Assembly (NCBI GenBank): GCA_027574665.1
Contig: CM050655.1
Coordinates: 14,875,170 to 14,939,169, forward strand
Length of the DNA: 64,000 nucleotides
Direction of reading: 5' to 3'
Source of the DNA: Rhynochetos jubatus
Lineage: Eukaryota > Chordata > Aves > Eurypygiformes > Rhynochetidae
Shown here: piece after piece, positions 37,100 to 51,174 of the stretch
How the letters are laid out: every line of letters starts with the position of its first letter
How positions within the stretch are numbered: the first letter of the stretch is position 1
Position numbers and translations under genes: made by a program
The notes under the pieces: generated by a model
The model's database searches: none
What the model was told of the DNA's origin: nothing
Seen by the model: only the letters and a program-made list of their open reading frames with translations

Positions 37100-40000
37100 C
37101 TGGCCATTCAAGAGGAGAATAAAACTATATCATACTAAAAGCACCCAATCAGATGCAAGTATAGTATTTTAGACTCAGTTACCCATTCAGCTTTCTCAGA
37201 ATGATTCCCAGACCTAGGTGGTTGTTTCTAAAAGCAGAGAGGTGACAGGAGTCCGGATCCACAGGCTCCTGACAGACTACAGAGCCTCACAGTCCTTCTT
37301 TTAATTGTTAGCTTAGAGTTTGATTACCAACCTTCTCTCAATAGTCTTTCAAATTTAAAGCAATCAAGAATGTGTCTTGGCACATACGTGTACCATATGA
37401 GACCAGCACATCTACATATGTGCAGATACCAAACGTGCATTACCAGCATGGTGTGCGCAAGTCCACCCAATACATGTATGATTGTTTTGTCTCAGATGGA
37501 ACCCCTCTGGGGCCAAGCAGTAAACTGGGTCTAGATCTGTGGTTTACTCCTCATCATTGGTCCTGCAATAGGGTACACTTTGCAGTTTCTGGATGCCAAC
37601 ATACTCCACATTAACTGCACACTCACATACAGACTCTAAAATATTTTAAAAGAGTGTTCACCTAGGTATAGTAACATACTGGCACAGATCTTATGGAATA
37701 TTTCCTAGACTAGAAGTTCTCACTACAACTGAGGTGGACCAACCAATCTTTCTAAGGAACTTACTTTAGACTTATCAGAGAAAGTAAATCAAGGTCTCTC
37801 CTCATGTTGTAGCACAAGAGTTTAATGACATCTTCAGAAAATAAGCAGATCACCATTGTGACCAGAACGAGATTAAAAGAAAACAAGACGACAACTTTTT
37901 GTAGCTAGAATTTGGTATTGAATCAAGGTAAGAACTTGTAGCAGAGAGTAAATGTGCAGTTTACACTAGTGCAGCTACACCCCATGGATGCCTCTTGTTT
38001 TGATGGCCAAAGGAAAATAGCAAGTTAAAACTGAGACCATCAGTAAAAATGAAGTGTCATATCAATGTGTTGCATGCTCTCTGTAGTTGCCAGTGGATAC
38101 TGGGGAGACCAGTCTTCAACTGTTTATTTTCTCCTTCCATAACCCATTGCATACATGTATCTAGTTCTCCAGCAGTGTCTGCCTGATTCTCTGGTTTTCT
38201 ACTGCTAAGTCCAGGAAACACCCGCTCAGTGGCTGAAGACTGTTTTATTACCCTTCTCTTGCCTTAAAAGTATGAAACACTCCTAGCTATAATTCACTAA
38301 CCACAGGATTAGTTGTATGCATATCTCACAAGTCCAGCCTGCCTGTACAAGGAAAATAACGCATGCTTCGCATATTTCAGCAATCCTATCACATGGCACA
38401 TTATAATGAAGGGACAAATATCTCCAGAGGAAAAAAATTTGGTCAGCGAGGAATCAAGATGTTATGAACATGCAGTTTTCCACTCAAGAGACTGAGTCTC
38501 ATGTTCCTTTTAATTTTCTTTGAGAAAAAAAAACAAACCCAAACCAATTTATTTTATATAAACATCCTTAATATGGTATGTTTCTGTACTATTCAAATCT
38601 ATCTCCAACAGCATAAAAAAGTAAGTGCAAGCATTATAATTTTCACATGCCTTATTTTCTTTAACATTCCATGGTTTTTCTGCTGGAGTCATACACAGGC
38701 AGACCTAAGAAAAGAGCAAAGCCAAACCCATGGTGTCACTGCATACAATTGCTAAGAATGAACTTCATTGCTAGTGTGGCACAAACAGCAAGTATACCAT
38801 GTCCCACTGGACATAAAGCATCACTCCACCATTTTTATACCCAAAGTCTGTAGTACTATGGCAGGAAGAGGCCCCTGTAAAATGCTTAGTATCCCTGAAA
38901 GATAAGACAAGTTTCAAAACAGCTTAAAGAATTAAACACAGCCAGCAACGGTAAACAAAACCTCAATGGACGTTTGCTTTCTGAATTTAGTCCTTCCTGA
39001 CCCAAACCTGGACAGTTTATCTGCATACATGAGCAAGACAGAGCAGTCAGGTAACTCAGATAACTAAATACCACTAGACTTACCAGCTTACTGAAGCTAG
39101 TAGTAAATGGCCACAACTACAGCGGCATGATGTAATGGGAACAAAACCGGAAACCCAATTACATGTTAGAGAAGGAACAATACTTTCCTGAACCGCAGAG
39201 GCAATATTCATAGATCAGAAATATCAGACAAGCAAAGATCAAACCAGTCTTCTTCAAACCTGCTTACAAAATAAGAGCCCAAAGGACGAAGGACCACAGT
39301 GGCTTTACAAGGATGTTGCTCATCTCTGGGATTGACCAATAGAAAGAATTTCATTGCCAGCATTGGGAAGATCTGGCCATGTTCTCTAACAAGAGCCCAC
39401 AGACCATCCTGCTTTGTAGAAGTTTTATTTATGCAAGAAACACAAGTTGTCAGTTAAAACAGTAATTCTCCTATGACGTGAAAAGAAATTAAAAATATCT
39501 GAGAAACTGTTAATACAGTGAGAAAAGTGTGTCAGGGAGAGGGACACTAATAGCATTGCGTCTTTGCAGTGCCAGTTCTTCAGAGATACAGTGATAGCTG
39601 ACAATTACTTTAAGTTATATAAGTCTGAATACCAAATGAAACATAGTTAACAGGAAACCATAGTACTAAAAAAAGACAGAGACTAAAGGTCACATTTTTG
39701 ACCATACACAGTATTTGAGGAAGCAGAGTTTGAAGCTAAGTCTTAAATAACAGAACTTCTCTGTAAAGATAAAGCCAATTAGATTTAAGGAAAAAAAAAT
39801 GTTCTAAGTTTAGCTTTAAAGACATAAAAATAAAAAATTTCAAAACCTAATTATTTTATTCTGCTCTATTTATCTTCAACTGAAACAGACATTTATTTTG
39901 CCTGCACAGTATTTAGTTCGCCGAAGACAAAAAATGTGATCAGTATTTTTCCAAAGTGAACCATGTTTATTTGGGTTGGCAGCAGGGAAAGCATTTTTTC

Positions 40001-40534
40001 TGAGTCACATCCATGCCCTGCCACCTGTGGTAAGAAGCTTGTTTTGCAACAGAACAGTGTTAAATTGTGGATGAGCACTAGAAAATTTAATTAAAACTCA
40101 CTTCAAAACCAACACATCCTGTAAGCAACTCAGGAAATCTGTAAGTTCATCATTAAATTCATTAGCAAGTTTATAAAACCCAAAAACAAAAAATCTGTTC
40201 AAATATGCATGAACACACACACAAAAAGCAACCACCCCCAGTAATGCAAATTCTCTTGGACCTCATGCATTGTGGCAAGGCCCCCGGAGTAAGGCAAACA
40301 TGAACGACCATCTGTTATTTTTGTCTGCAAAGCAGTGACTTCCCCCCTGATGAATCTTTGATAGCAGCCAAGCAATGGCAGCAACTGCTGTGGCAGGAAC
40401 TGACAGCCAGCAGCCCCAGCCTCCATTTCTCTTTTCACTCATCCTGCATGTTAAATGGCTGCTTCAAGCCCAGGAGTAGCTCTTTACATATTAAAACCAA
40501 ATATGCCTTTTCTGCACTTTCATTTAAATTACAG

Positions 40535-40624
40535 CAAATGAAGGGAAGTGTCAGGGAGCAAGTGAAGGGAAAAAAGAAAGAGAAAGAGTCGGAGAATGAA
40601 GAACCCCTCAGGGAGCGTTCGTAG
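40535..40624 (+). other. Candidate terminal exon with K/E-rich tail, plus strand
   Basis: A strong acceptor (CCTTTTCTGCACTTTC, then ATTTAAATTACAG) at 40534 is followed by 29 codons and a TAG. The frame reads QMKGSVREQVKGKKKEKESE and ends PLRERS. The purine-rich stretch resembles an exonic splicing enhancer but also biases the frame toward Lys and Glu, so the coding look may be compositional. No polyadenylation signal was seen close by. Confidence 0.12.
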
Positions 40625-41506
40625 TGCCAAAGAGATACTCATTTTCAAGCACCATCTGTCAAGAGCTACTTGGAGCTTTTTGTTTCTTTCCCTATCTTAA
40701 TACCCTCCCCCAGGTTTTACCATCTCACTTGCTATGCCAAGTGGCAAAAACCTCGAGAGCTCACACAAAAAACACTTGGCCTTCAACGGCTTGAGTGGCA
40801 AAAGTGTTACCTTGGGACACAGCGAACTATGGTTAAAGTCAACATTAGGCTCGAAATAGGTATGGCTTGGATGCAGGAGATACTGTGGCTGCACTTACGG
40901 ACTTACAGCTTCTTTTAGCACTGCTGGAGTACAAGTTTCGTGACAGAAAACAAAGCTGAGCTTTGCCCCAAAAGCATAGATTAGGCTTGGCAGCTCAACT
41001 ACGACCCCTGTCCCATCTGGCTGCTGGACGCTGGCACTGAACCAACCTCCATGGTAGCTCAGTTGCAAAATGGAGCAAATAAAGTTAGCTTGTTCTGTGT
41101 CATTGTAGCATTTTCACACTTCTTTCCTATTTTATTTAAACCTATATATTATCTGATATCTCACAGCAACTTAGCAGCAGAGACAGAAGGAGGTTTTGTA
41201 ACTTAAAGGCAAGCAATATTACCTTCACAGTGGACAGTGACACAATTGACAGTGGAACAAATATTCATATTAATAACTAATTAGTATTTATATGCCATAT
41301 CTAAATGATCTCTGAAAAGTCTATGGAGAATGTAATTATCATGAGAAATCACAAGTTGCTTGCTCTAAGGAACAACATATGTGTCAACCATGATGGGGAC
41401 ACCAAGACCAGAATGGTTCTAAACCAAGAAATCCAGTATTGCCAGGAAAGGTAGCTGTGAACACAAAGAGTGTTATACGAAAAATTCTGGGCCTTTTTCA
41501 CTTGGG

Positions 41507-41526
41507 TTTTTTTTTTTTTTTTTTTT
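41507..41526. repeat. Poly(T) run, 20 bases
   Basis: The longest homopolymer in the window, preceded by CTTGGG. Simple repeat. Confidence 0.85.
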
Positions 41527-42209
41527 CTGTGTTTGGTCAACTCTAGGACCTTTTCAAATATTTATGCAAGCTGAACAGAAATAACGACAGACAGAGCCAT
41601 ATCTGGATAACCAGTAGACAAGTAACTAAAGAGTTTGCCATCAAGGTGCAATACACTCACCAATTCTGAGTCAAACTCACTTTCTTTCTATATGCCAGAC
41701 AAGATCTTAGCCACAAGACTATAGTCTGTCAGCTTTTCTTTGTCAAAGACTATTGAATTATTTAACACAATTGGGGGTGACAATAGATCCTTCCTCAGGC
41801 TGCCAATACTTTTCGTCAAAGGCAGAGCAGACCTTGAACCTCCAACCCAGAGAAACGCCCTAAGCAGGTATGTATATGGAAAAGGGAGACAAGAGGGACC
41901 ATTCTTAGTTACTTTCTCATTCAGATTTTACTAAGAGACATTGCCAACAATGCATGAGAACCAGCAACATTTCACTGAAAGGGTTCTTATTTGCTAAGTG
42001 AGCCACAAGTGCATAAAAAGTTTTCCCTGTCAGGTTTAACTGGAAGATCCCACAGTTCAAAAATATAAATGCAAATGAAAATACAAGATTTCCAAGACTG
42101 ATTTCAAAAACAACACTGTGGTTTGATTTGTCAGCTTACATTCAAGCTTTTAAGATGCAGACTGTTTGCACTTTTGTTCTGAAATACTAGAGTTGGAAAG
42201 CCTACTTAC

Positions 42210-42245
42210 CTGAGAAGTTCAGACATTCAGCCTTTTTAATCAAGT
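42210..42245 (-). other. Candidate 36-nt exon
   Basis: Excellent minus-strand splice sites: acceptor GCTTAGATATTTTTCTTCAG and donor CTTCTCAG|GTAAGTAGG. Only phase 1 is open, giving LIKKAECLNFS between split codons. Its 36-base length keeps the frame. Phase agrees with the candidates at 45.5 kb upstream and 18.1, 15.2 and 13.2 kb downstream. Best splice-site quality of the internal candidates, but the peptide is short and unrecognised. Confidence 0.22.
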
Positions 42246-45200
42246 CTGAAGAAAAATATCTAAGCATAGATTTTATCATAAATTAAGACAGAGCCATTGG
42301 TAACAGTAAGCATCAAACATGACCTTTCAGAGGCAAGAGTGAACTTCAACTACCAACTATTTTGTCATTTCTTATTTAACCAGTTCATTTTCTCAGGTAT
42401 TACAGACTTCAGACCCTTTAGCAATTTTACTATCCTTTCCATAAGGAATTTATTCCTCCTGCAGCATTGTTGTATACCACAACGCAAGATATGAGCCAAC
42501 TATCTACTCTGCCCTACTATTCACCTTATCATTTTCTTTGCTCAGTGAACCAGAACAACCTGTGAGAATATACCAGGATGCCAGGTCAGCAAGATGCTGA
42601 ACAAGATCGTGAAACATCCAAAGAGGTAAGCATCAGAAGAGTCTTGCCAACTTCAGCGAGATCTTTCAAGTCCATAGAGATGCGCATGTGCCATGCTGGG
42701 GCCCACACATGATTCCCAAAGCTCCGATAGATTCAAAAACAACTTCCCTCTAGAGCCAATCATAAGGAGTGAAGAACGTGGACATTTCCTAAGCAAATGT
42801 TTCTGAGCAATTCTGAAGGTAAAAACATAGTTAACTCTTACACCTAGTGGGAAATAGAACTCTTCAGGTATTTTTAGCAGTAATCTATTTGCATAGTTAG
42901 GAGCTTGATGCATTGTGGGAAATAATCTACATAGGTAATACCAATGTCAAAGTTAAGCAAACAATGATGTGAAAAGTTCTTCTGGAAATCAAAAATAGCA
43001 CTTAAGATTTTATTCTTTCTTTTATTTTCCCACACAATCAGTGAACACATTTGTATTTTGAATATAAAGACAAAAAATTAATCCAATCTTTATTAAACTT
43101 CTTTTATTCACACATCCCCCTTAGCAAATATTTCCTTATTTCTAAGTAACTTGTCTCCATTTTTGTGCCTCAACAGTTTTCTTATCCTTTCACTGATAAA
43201 ATGTTCATGCACGTGCTATATTCTCTCTGTTGGGGTGTTTTGCTGTTGTTGTTGATTCTTCTCCCCCCACCCCATTTCCTTATTTTACCATGCTAGCTGT
43301 AACTCAATCTGTATAAAATCTGACCCAACCTTCATCTCGGCTTGCTTTACCTTTACAGAGGATTCTTTCCCTATCAGGCTTGTGACAGGTTATAGCATTG
43401 ACAAGTCTGTTCTGCAGGCTTTAGACTGCTTCTTAAAACACACAGAAAACCCACTTAGTGCTAGCAAAAACAGCACACTGGCAGAAAAAGAGAAGCAGCA
43501 ACCCAGATCAGTGTGATTATTGTTTCAAGTAGAACCAGCTGATCAACAAAAACTAGAGATCTAGTTCTTCTTCCATCCAACCACTGTTTCCACTTAAGGG
43601 TACTTCATTTGAAATCCTTCGTATTTATTCCTGATTTACCCTAGTTTAAAATGGTAACATCTACTCTAACATATTCCTTCCCCTAAAGGCACAGTCAAGG
43701 AATCTAAATTACAGTTCATGTTCAGGAAGAGACAAACAGGCCGGAGAAGCTATATAATATGGGAATTCCAAGAGAGATGTAGATCATTATGACTGTTTCA
43801 CCTCTAAGATTTCTCAATCCCGACCAGATCATAGGCAAACCTCAGGAAAAACTACCAATTATATAGCTTGTTTTTTGATTTAATTTCAATAAGTATTTAC
43901 CCTCACTAAGAGCTCAAATGAATTCATATAAACGTATATTCAGACATCATGTATGCCTGCGTATATCTGAATGTTTAATACACACTATATACAGAGACAC
44001 CTTTCATACAGAACAGTAAGCCTGACAATAAAAATACCATCATCACATAGTCTTAGAGTGACTCAAAGTGTTTTAAGAGATAGTATCTCATAGTACATTA
44101 GTGATTACTTCCTTATATTACATCTTTTCCAGGTACACAACTACATTTCTCTTTCCTCCTTTAAGAAAAACATGCACAGGACAAAAATTTCATCACCACC
44201 ACCAGATACTGGACACCCAGCTTTTTGGATTTAATAAAGACTATACACAATCTGTGCCTGCATTTGGATCTGCAGAAGAAAAACAAGCTTGAAAGAGAAT
44301 TTGGAAACTATTGGCAAGTATTACGTTAACAACAGAGTTGCACGTCAGAACCAGACAGATAACACTTCTAATCAATACAACAGTTTCCTCTTCCAATGTT
44401 GATTTTGCCCCTAAGGACAGAATCCTAATTTTTAGGGGATATTTTCTTTTCACTGCATCATACTAAAACACATCTAACATAAATGCTATTTACAGTAGGT
44501 ACTGAAGTGACAGTTTAGTTCCCTGGAGATTTCACCTCAGTGCTGGGATCTGTAATTAGAGGCAAGGCATGCTGTGTGTTTGCACTCACCTTTTTAGCTG
44601 TTCTATCTGCCTCCACCTATCTTGCCTCATCTTGGCAAGTTCAGTATTGTATTTCTATAACCAGTAGCCCAACAGTGTTCTACAGTTCATTGGGAATCCA
44701 AGTACTACCGATCAGTGGAAAAATACGCATTACCAAAATTCAGTTGCTAGCAAATTTCTCAATTACTTAAATATCATAATGATAATAAATAATAAAGTGA
44801 TCATGAATAACCATAACACAATTATCTACCCTGGCAACTGGCCAAACCATTGCAAGAAGTACCAGTCATCTGTAAAAGCCATATAGCAGTAGGATTGCTT
44901 CATTTACAGGACATTAATTATCACGGCCAATAATTCAGAGGAATTACATACACATTTTTATACATGTACTGTATCAGGTTTCACAAGCATTTGTAGCTCA
45001 AAAAGATCTCAAGCAGTATATATTGCTTATCTTCACAATATATCACATGACCAAAGAAACCTTGCAGCTTGTGTGGTTTTGCAAAAGTAAATTTGTAATG
45101 CAAACTCCATAAATGACAGCATTTGTTAAAAACAGGAGTACAGTTTGGTGGGCTTTACCTCTTCACTGTTTCTATTCAATCATCTTTTTCTCCAAAGGTA

Positions 45201-45481
45201 CACATGCTGTGGCATAAGGAGCAAACTGATGACAGATGGCATTAAAACACTACAGGCCCATAATTGAGGCTTATATTCAGACATCCCTGCCAGTTTGGCA
45301 TCTAATTGCCAATAAAACAATACCGTGATATTGCCATATCCAGTACTATCATATTTTGCTGAAGTAACACTTGAATCCACTAGTAAATTCTGTTCTCCCA
45401 GAGCAAAACATTTTCTATGTTCCCTTCTGACACAAGACTATAAATCCATGTACAGTAGTTGAGTTTTGAATGAGAACTTAC
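42246..45481. other. Non-coding stretch apart from the 44.6 kb exon candidate
   Basis: No gene supported other than the listed splice-bounded segment at 44590-44654. A T/G-rich stretch with GTTGTTGTTG occurs near 43235-43252. Confidence 0.45.
44590..44654 (-). other. Candidate 65-nt exon encoding a charged helix
   Basis: The minus strand has the acceptor GGGCTACTGGTTATAG and the strong donor CTAAAAAG|GTGAGTGC. The only open frame reads ELAKMRQDRWRQIEQLK after a few residues. Its charged/hydrophobic spacing would suit an alpha-helical or coiled-coil segment. The phase (0-in, 2-out) does not fit the 45.5-42.2-18.1-15.2-13.2 kb series, so it is either an alternative or unrelated exon, or chance. 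Confidence 0.15.
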
Positions 45482-45510
45482 CTCTCATCCCCAAAGTGCT
45501 CTCAGAATTA
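45482..45510 (-). other. Candidate 29-nt exon, possibly longer
   Basis: The minus-strand donor GATGAGAG|GTAAGTTC is strong. The nearest acceptor is CATACTGACTCTGGCAG with a TACTGAC branch-point-like sequence close to it. The frame reads NSESTLGMR. The frame remains open upstream for about 20 more codons (TNLSHFHTDSGS), so a more distal acceptor could make a longer Ser/Thr-rich exon. It exits in phase 1, matching the 42.2 kb candidate. Confidence 0.17.
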
Positions 45511-48500
45511 CTGCCAGAGTCAGTATGAAAATGCGAGAGATTTGTGCATTTGGTTGCAGCACTTGTGTTTTACCCATCTTTTATTAAAAGGCAAAATGCT
45601 ACAAATGATAGAGTAAGCATTGTTTTTATAAAAGATCAAAGTGAGCCAGGAGTAAAATATGCCAGCTTTGCTATAGTAATTCTGCCCGCAGTCCACAAAT
45701 TCAGATGACTTCAACAGTCAAGGCATCTACTTCTGATTTATCAGGCACCAATCATTGTAAACTGAAGTGCAGGAAATTAGATGCTAATTTTTCTTCTATC
45801 TGTGCCTGCTTTTAACTGAAGATACACATATATGAAAGTTAAAGACAACCTTGCTTCAAAGATAATGTAGACAAGAGCCAATCGTTCCACTTACTATTAC
45901 AGGCTGTGTTGACTTTCCCTTGTTCAGCACAGTCATCCCTAAAGTCATTGTGCATTTCCTGGAAACTCACGGACGGATGCTGGAAGCCTTCATACAAAAA
46001 CCTGGGTTTCATTACCCTAAGATTTTACTTACATTAATTTCAACAGTGACCTGAAGCATTAAGTGATTATAAGACTAGGTTCTATGTGAGTGTATCCAAG
46101 TAAGCATATACTTCTGTTTATTACCTAAATATGTGCATGTAGACTGATACTCAGGCATACAGATTTGCTGTATGTATACATACATTCCCAGGATGGCAAA
46201 CCAAAGTATTCAAATATGGTGTAATGACAGTTTTTCAACAAAGTTGTATACATTTTTTTTTTGACATTCCGTTCAAAGATCTGCTGATAAAAAGGATTTG
46301 CTGAGAAGTTCAGGCCTGCATCAGTAAGCTTGACCAACACAGCTTTCCTAGAATGGACTAATTATGGTTGCCCAAATTTTACTTTTCTATTGGACTCTCA
46401 AGTAAATTGTGTGAAAAGGGCAATGATTTCTCTAGCTTGATCAGGGTGAAAGCAAAATGTTTCAGTTGGTCACTGAAAGACTGATATAAAATAGGTCTGA
46501 TAAAGGTGTAAAGCATGACGCCAATTCCAATTCTATGTAAGACCATAACAAGAACACATGCATACAGACAAAAGTAGAACTAGATAAGCAACAAGCACAT
46601 CTGCATCACTAAATGAGCTCTAATCATATCCCCAAGTCACAGCACTACCTCACAGCCTGCCAGCTTGTTTAAAAGGCAGATCCATGCATCCTTCACACCC
46701 TAGGCTTGCAATCTGACCTCAGCCATAACAGACACTTGCCCTCAAAAGCCCATAGGACAGGACCTTGATTGATGCATCGGCAAGCTCTCAGATCCAAAGA
46801 TGAGTAGAGGAAGTCTGTGAGGAGTTACACAGGCTAGTAACTGACAGGCAGAGCACACCAAGTTAACAGTCCTTCTGAAACTACGGCAACCCCGAACACC
46901 CAAAACCTGGTTAGCAGTTATTCAGCTGACTGCAGCCCTGATAATCGTAATTAGAAGACTCACAGAAGAGAAATGAAAATCCAAGATGACCAAAGGCCTT
47001 TACTTGAATGATAGTGAGGACAGTGACAGATATGCCCTGAAAAACCTGACATATTCACTCAGAAGACATATTACTGGATCCAGTTATTTCCCAAAGGGAA
47101 GGTCAGAGACAAATTATAGGAAAGACTAATGACAGTTTGAAGGAGGGAGGATGCTTCAAGATGTCAAATAGAAGGTAACAGAGCAAGAATGCCAATTGAC
47201 AGTGGCCTCAAAGACAAAGACAAAAGGGCTTAGTCACATCCAGAAAAACGGAAGAATGGAATACCTCAATACCTGTATCTAAGTTCGTTCTGCTCCCTTT
47301 TCAATGCCCGGCAAAACTCATACATAGGAAGCATGTGTAAAAGCAGATGATAAAGGTGGCATTCCTAACACAAGAAAAAAAAAATGGGAAAAAGACTCAG
47401 GAAAGAGAAGTTGAATTTTTAAAACTAGATGACGACACTATTCTCCCCAGTACAGCACTCTACATCCCTCACATTAAATGTTTGCTATGAACATTTAACA
47501 TGCATTGCAATAGGATGCCATGTTCTCAGGCTGCATGTGCTAGTGAACCATGACCTTGCAAAGTAAGTTCTGCTGATTCACCCTTGTGCCAGAGCTGCCA
47601 AGTCTTATTAGCTTCATGAATCTAATAAAGCAGTAAGGAGTGTCTCTGGCAAGTAACGTCAGAGAAAAAAAGTCTGAATATCTAATCTAAGACTTGCATG
47701 TTCTAACAATTCTAGACAAGAAAAGGTTAATTACAGGACTAAACAGTATCTAACAGGTGGGGGTTCAGTTTTGAGCGCTTTACTACATGGATTGTCTTAG
47801 TTAAATGGCCCTTCTCATTCCCCCTTACTTGGGAATAAAATCATCATTAAATTTATGTGAAAAAGAAATAAACCTCATTCATCTTCTCTATCAAAACAGT
47901 ATTTTTTAAATGATTTAGTATATGTGAGACAGCATGGTTAATTTAGATTGCTTAGCATAGTTATTTAGATGGGTTACAGAAAGTTCATTGCCCAGATTAA
48001 CCATTCTTCTCTGACTGACATCATTACAAGAATTCACTGGATTATATTTATCCAAATCAGTCATCTTTTCTCATACGTATTTTGGGCTTGCTCTTCCACT
48101 ACTTCAGTTAAGAGAGTCCTTTCTCAAATGGGCTAGTGTTCTTCTGCAGGACACGAAATAATGAAAGAACAAAACCACCTGGAGTGCTGAGTTGCCTTAG
48201 CCTTGTTAGAACACCACTCATGGGAAAACCAGGAGGCAAAGCTGTGTTTTGACTGTCAGATAGGGAGGCTTTTGGATTCATATTAAGATTTTGACTGCCA
48301 GAATGGGAAAGAGGAGCAATTTAACAGCCTGGTTTGAGTTTATTGTAGAAATACTAAGAGGATACTGAATCTGTATTTATAGTACTGCCTGTATTTACGT
48401 TACTGCCATCCACAGAGGATGGGATCTGTGTTTTGTGCCATGTCATTTTCCCGGTCTTATTCACCAGTTCATCTGTATACCAGTTTCAGTTTTTTCTTGC

Positions 48501-51174
48501 CCAACTGCTCAGGACTACCTGTGAACAGGAGTGTCATGAAACCACATTTTCCCTACAACCGCTACTTGGACAAGAGCTGAAAGAAACCAGTGCCAGGTAA
48601 CATCAAACCATGCAGCAGAGCAAGCTTTCATCTGCTCATTTAGCAGGGCAGCTACACCATTAACATGTAGTGCCATGGTACTGCCTTTACCTTCCCCCAC
48701 CCTTACATAGCTATATGGATTTCAGTTTCGGTTTGTATTGCATGGTGTTGAATAAAAATAATTCTGAAGGTAACACAAGAAGTCTGACATGACACAGTGT
48801 TATAAAATCCCGTTTTTAGGGAAGCACATTTAAACAATGAAATTATGCTCTGGTGTACATCTACTGATTTGAGAAAATTATTCAGCTAACAGTGACATGC
48901 TAGACTTGTTTATGTTTCTCCTTCAGTTAAATAATACAAACAATAAGCAACAGAGTATTGAAGACCAGCTACCCAGATGACTTGAACACCTGTGATGACC
49001 AGTGTTACAAACACTCGGGGAGAGACTGAATATTTGTGTGCAGAAACCTTTCCAAATGCATAATAGTGTTTTCCTGCAGTCATTATGCATCCAGTGTTCT
49101 TTGCACACATGTAAATATCAGCTCATGGGAAAAGCAGAATCAGACCATTAATGATGTAGCCTTTATCTTTCACACTAAGAGGAAAAATTACATAAGCTGT
49201 TCTGAGAAAGAGACACAGATCTGCATACAAGATGAGTACTTTGGGAGTACTCCAGTGCCTGAAATACTCAGTCCTTTGGCCAGTAACATCATCTTCCTAA
49301 ACCTCCAGATGAAAGGTGAATTGAGCTTACCGAGCCTGCAAAAGGTATACAGAAAAGACACAGTTTCTAAGTAAACAGCAAACAATTCCAGGGTTTAAAT
49401 ACATGAATCAGTGCGAGTGAATGACCCCCAATTAGGATCATCAAGCAAGATACAGGCTTGATCAAGTGATGGAAAGTCATCTTTAAGCAAATAGTCTGTA
49501 AAAAGAGTCAGTAAGTAGCTGTTTTGTCTATTTTTCTATACCTTTATCTTGACAATTCTATATTTTGTAATTTCCTAACCAAGGGAACTGCTCAGATTTT
49601 ACTAGCACACCACAAATCTGAAATGTGGCAAGACAGGAGCACCTCAGGCCACATGATTGCAGTAGGCAGTGTGTCAGCTCAGCCAGAAATAAAAAAATAT
49701 TTCAAGTCACACAAATGAAAACTTCATTCTTATCCATATAGGTACTAACCTATAATTAAACCCTAATCACCATAGAAAGGGCTTTGAACAATTGGTACAG
49801 TAAAGCACTTGAATAAAGGGGGCTGTTAGAGATTCTCCTTCCCATTTAGCCTTTAACAGTGCAGATCATGCATCGATTGCAAGTTCCATGCAACTTCTTA
49901 CTGTGGCCATGCCTGCAGCCAGTCTAAAGATGTTCATAGCCCTTCACCAGGAAATTGAGTTACCGCCTTGCATGTGGACCACCCATAACTTGCAATCAAA
50001 ACATTCAAGCACTAATTTGCTCCTTGATTTAAATACAGATCTAAGTAAAATATAATCTTTATAAGCCAAACCAGGATTGTTGTTTTCAAATTTGTGTTTT
50101 ACTAGTTTAGGTGACATACAGCATTCTTGATTCTAAATGAGCTTTCACTCCCTCCCCTACTCTAAAAAAAAAAAAAGTTCAAAATAATCCACTAAACCCC
50201 AGTGAGTTATTCTGACAATAGTTCATTAGTGAACTAGTTCTAAATTCTTGCCATCCTATCCTGTCCCTCCGCACCCCCACTTATCCACACCAAGGATTTA
50301 TTAGCAAGACCTTTAGTGGACTGCACTAAATACTGTCTCTGTTAATAACAATCTGACTCAGTTAAACTAAGACATCACTTCAACTAGATAAAACTATCAT
50401 AGACCTAAATCATGGCTCCTTCCGATACCAGCTGGTTGGCCTCTGTCATCTTGCCTCAGAGAGAGTGGTTAACACATTTTATCTTGGTAATAAAGGTTAG
50501 CTTCTGCTTCACAATTTCATTGATGTTCAGCCTGAAGTATTTTTTTTTCGTTAATAAAATGTCATTGATTTTTTTAGTGTTCTTATAATAAGAACAGGAA
50601 CATAGGTACTCTGCTTGAGTATTTAATCTTCATTTTAAGTTTCCATGACTTAGGTAAGGTGATGCAAAGGTAAAACCAATGAACTTGGAAAGTGAGAAAA
50701 CAAAACTGAATAACCAATCTGAAAGAAAACTAGGAGTTCATGAAGCAGAGAGTGTTTCAATATTTACTGTGGTTTGTACACATTCAAATGTAGTATGGAC
50801 AAGTGCCCAAATTCAGTATATAGTGTCCTGCTTCAGCACAGCTAAACATCACAGGAAAGGTATTTTTCTTTCCATTTTAGGTTCCTTCACAACCCTACCA
50901 TCAAGAAAAATAGTCTTGTAAAAGGTTCTATCACTTTTTTCTAGAAGAGAAAATTTTTCAAAATTAGTTTCAAGATTAGTAGAACACGTCTTGCTAATAT
51001 CAAGAATAAAGTACTTACCCTTTATTTCAGAAATCATTTGATGTCCATCACTTAGAGCTGCAAAGTATATTTCTATTGTGACTTGCCTAAAGATTAGACA
51101 GTCTTTGGGCAAAGCTATAAACTCATTGCCTATCAGCTGATTTCCACACCCCCACATACCCCCCTGCCTCATCT

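Larger units (their letters stand above)
37100..42209. other. Non-coding stretch
   Basis: Holds an A/C-rich tract at 38526-38545, a poly(T) at 41507-41526 and a denser, enhancer-like segment at 40200-40625. At 41661-41687 the minus strand shows a 27-nt splice-bounded stretch reading KESEFDSEL with a good donor (TTG|GTGAGTG) but only a moderate acceptor. It is incompatible in phase with the other candidates. Confidence 0.4.

Noticed and set aside
42546-42625. 80-nt plus-strand exon with good acceptor and AG|GTAAGC donor
   Set aside because: All three frames contain stops and no neighbouring plus-strand candidates support it; it could be a non-coding exon, but evidence is too thin.
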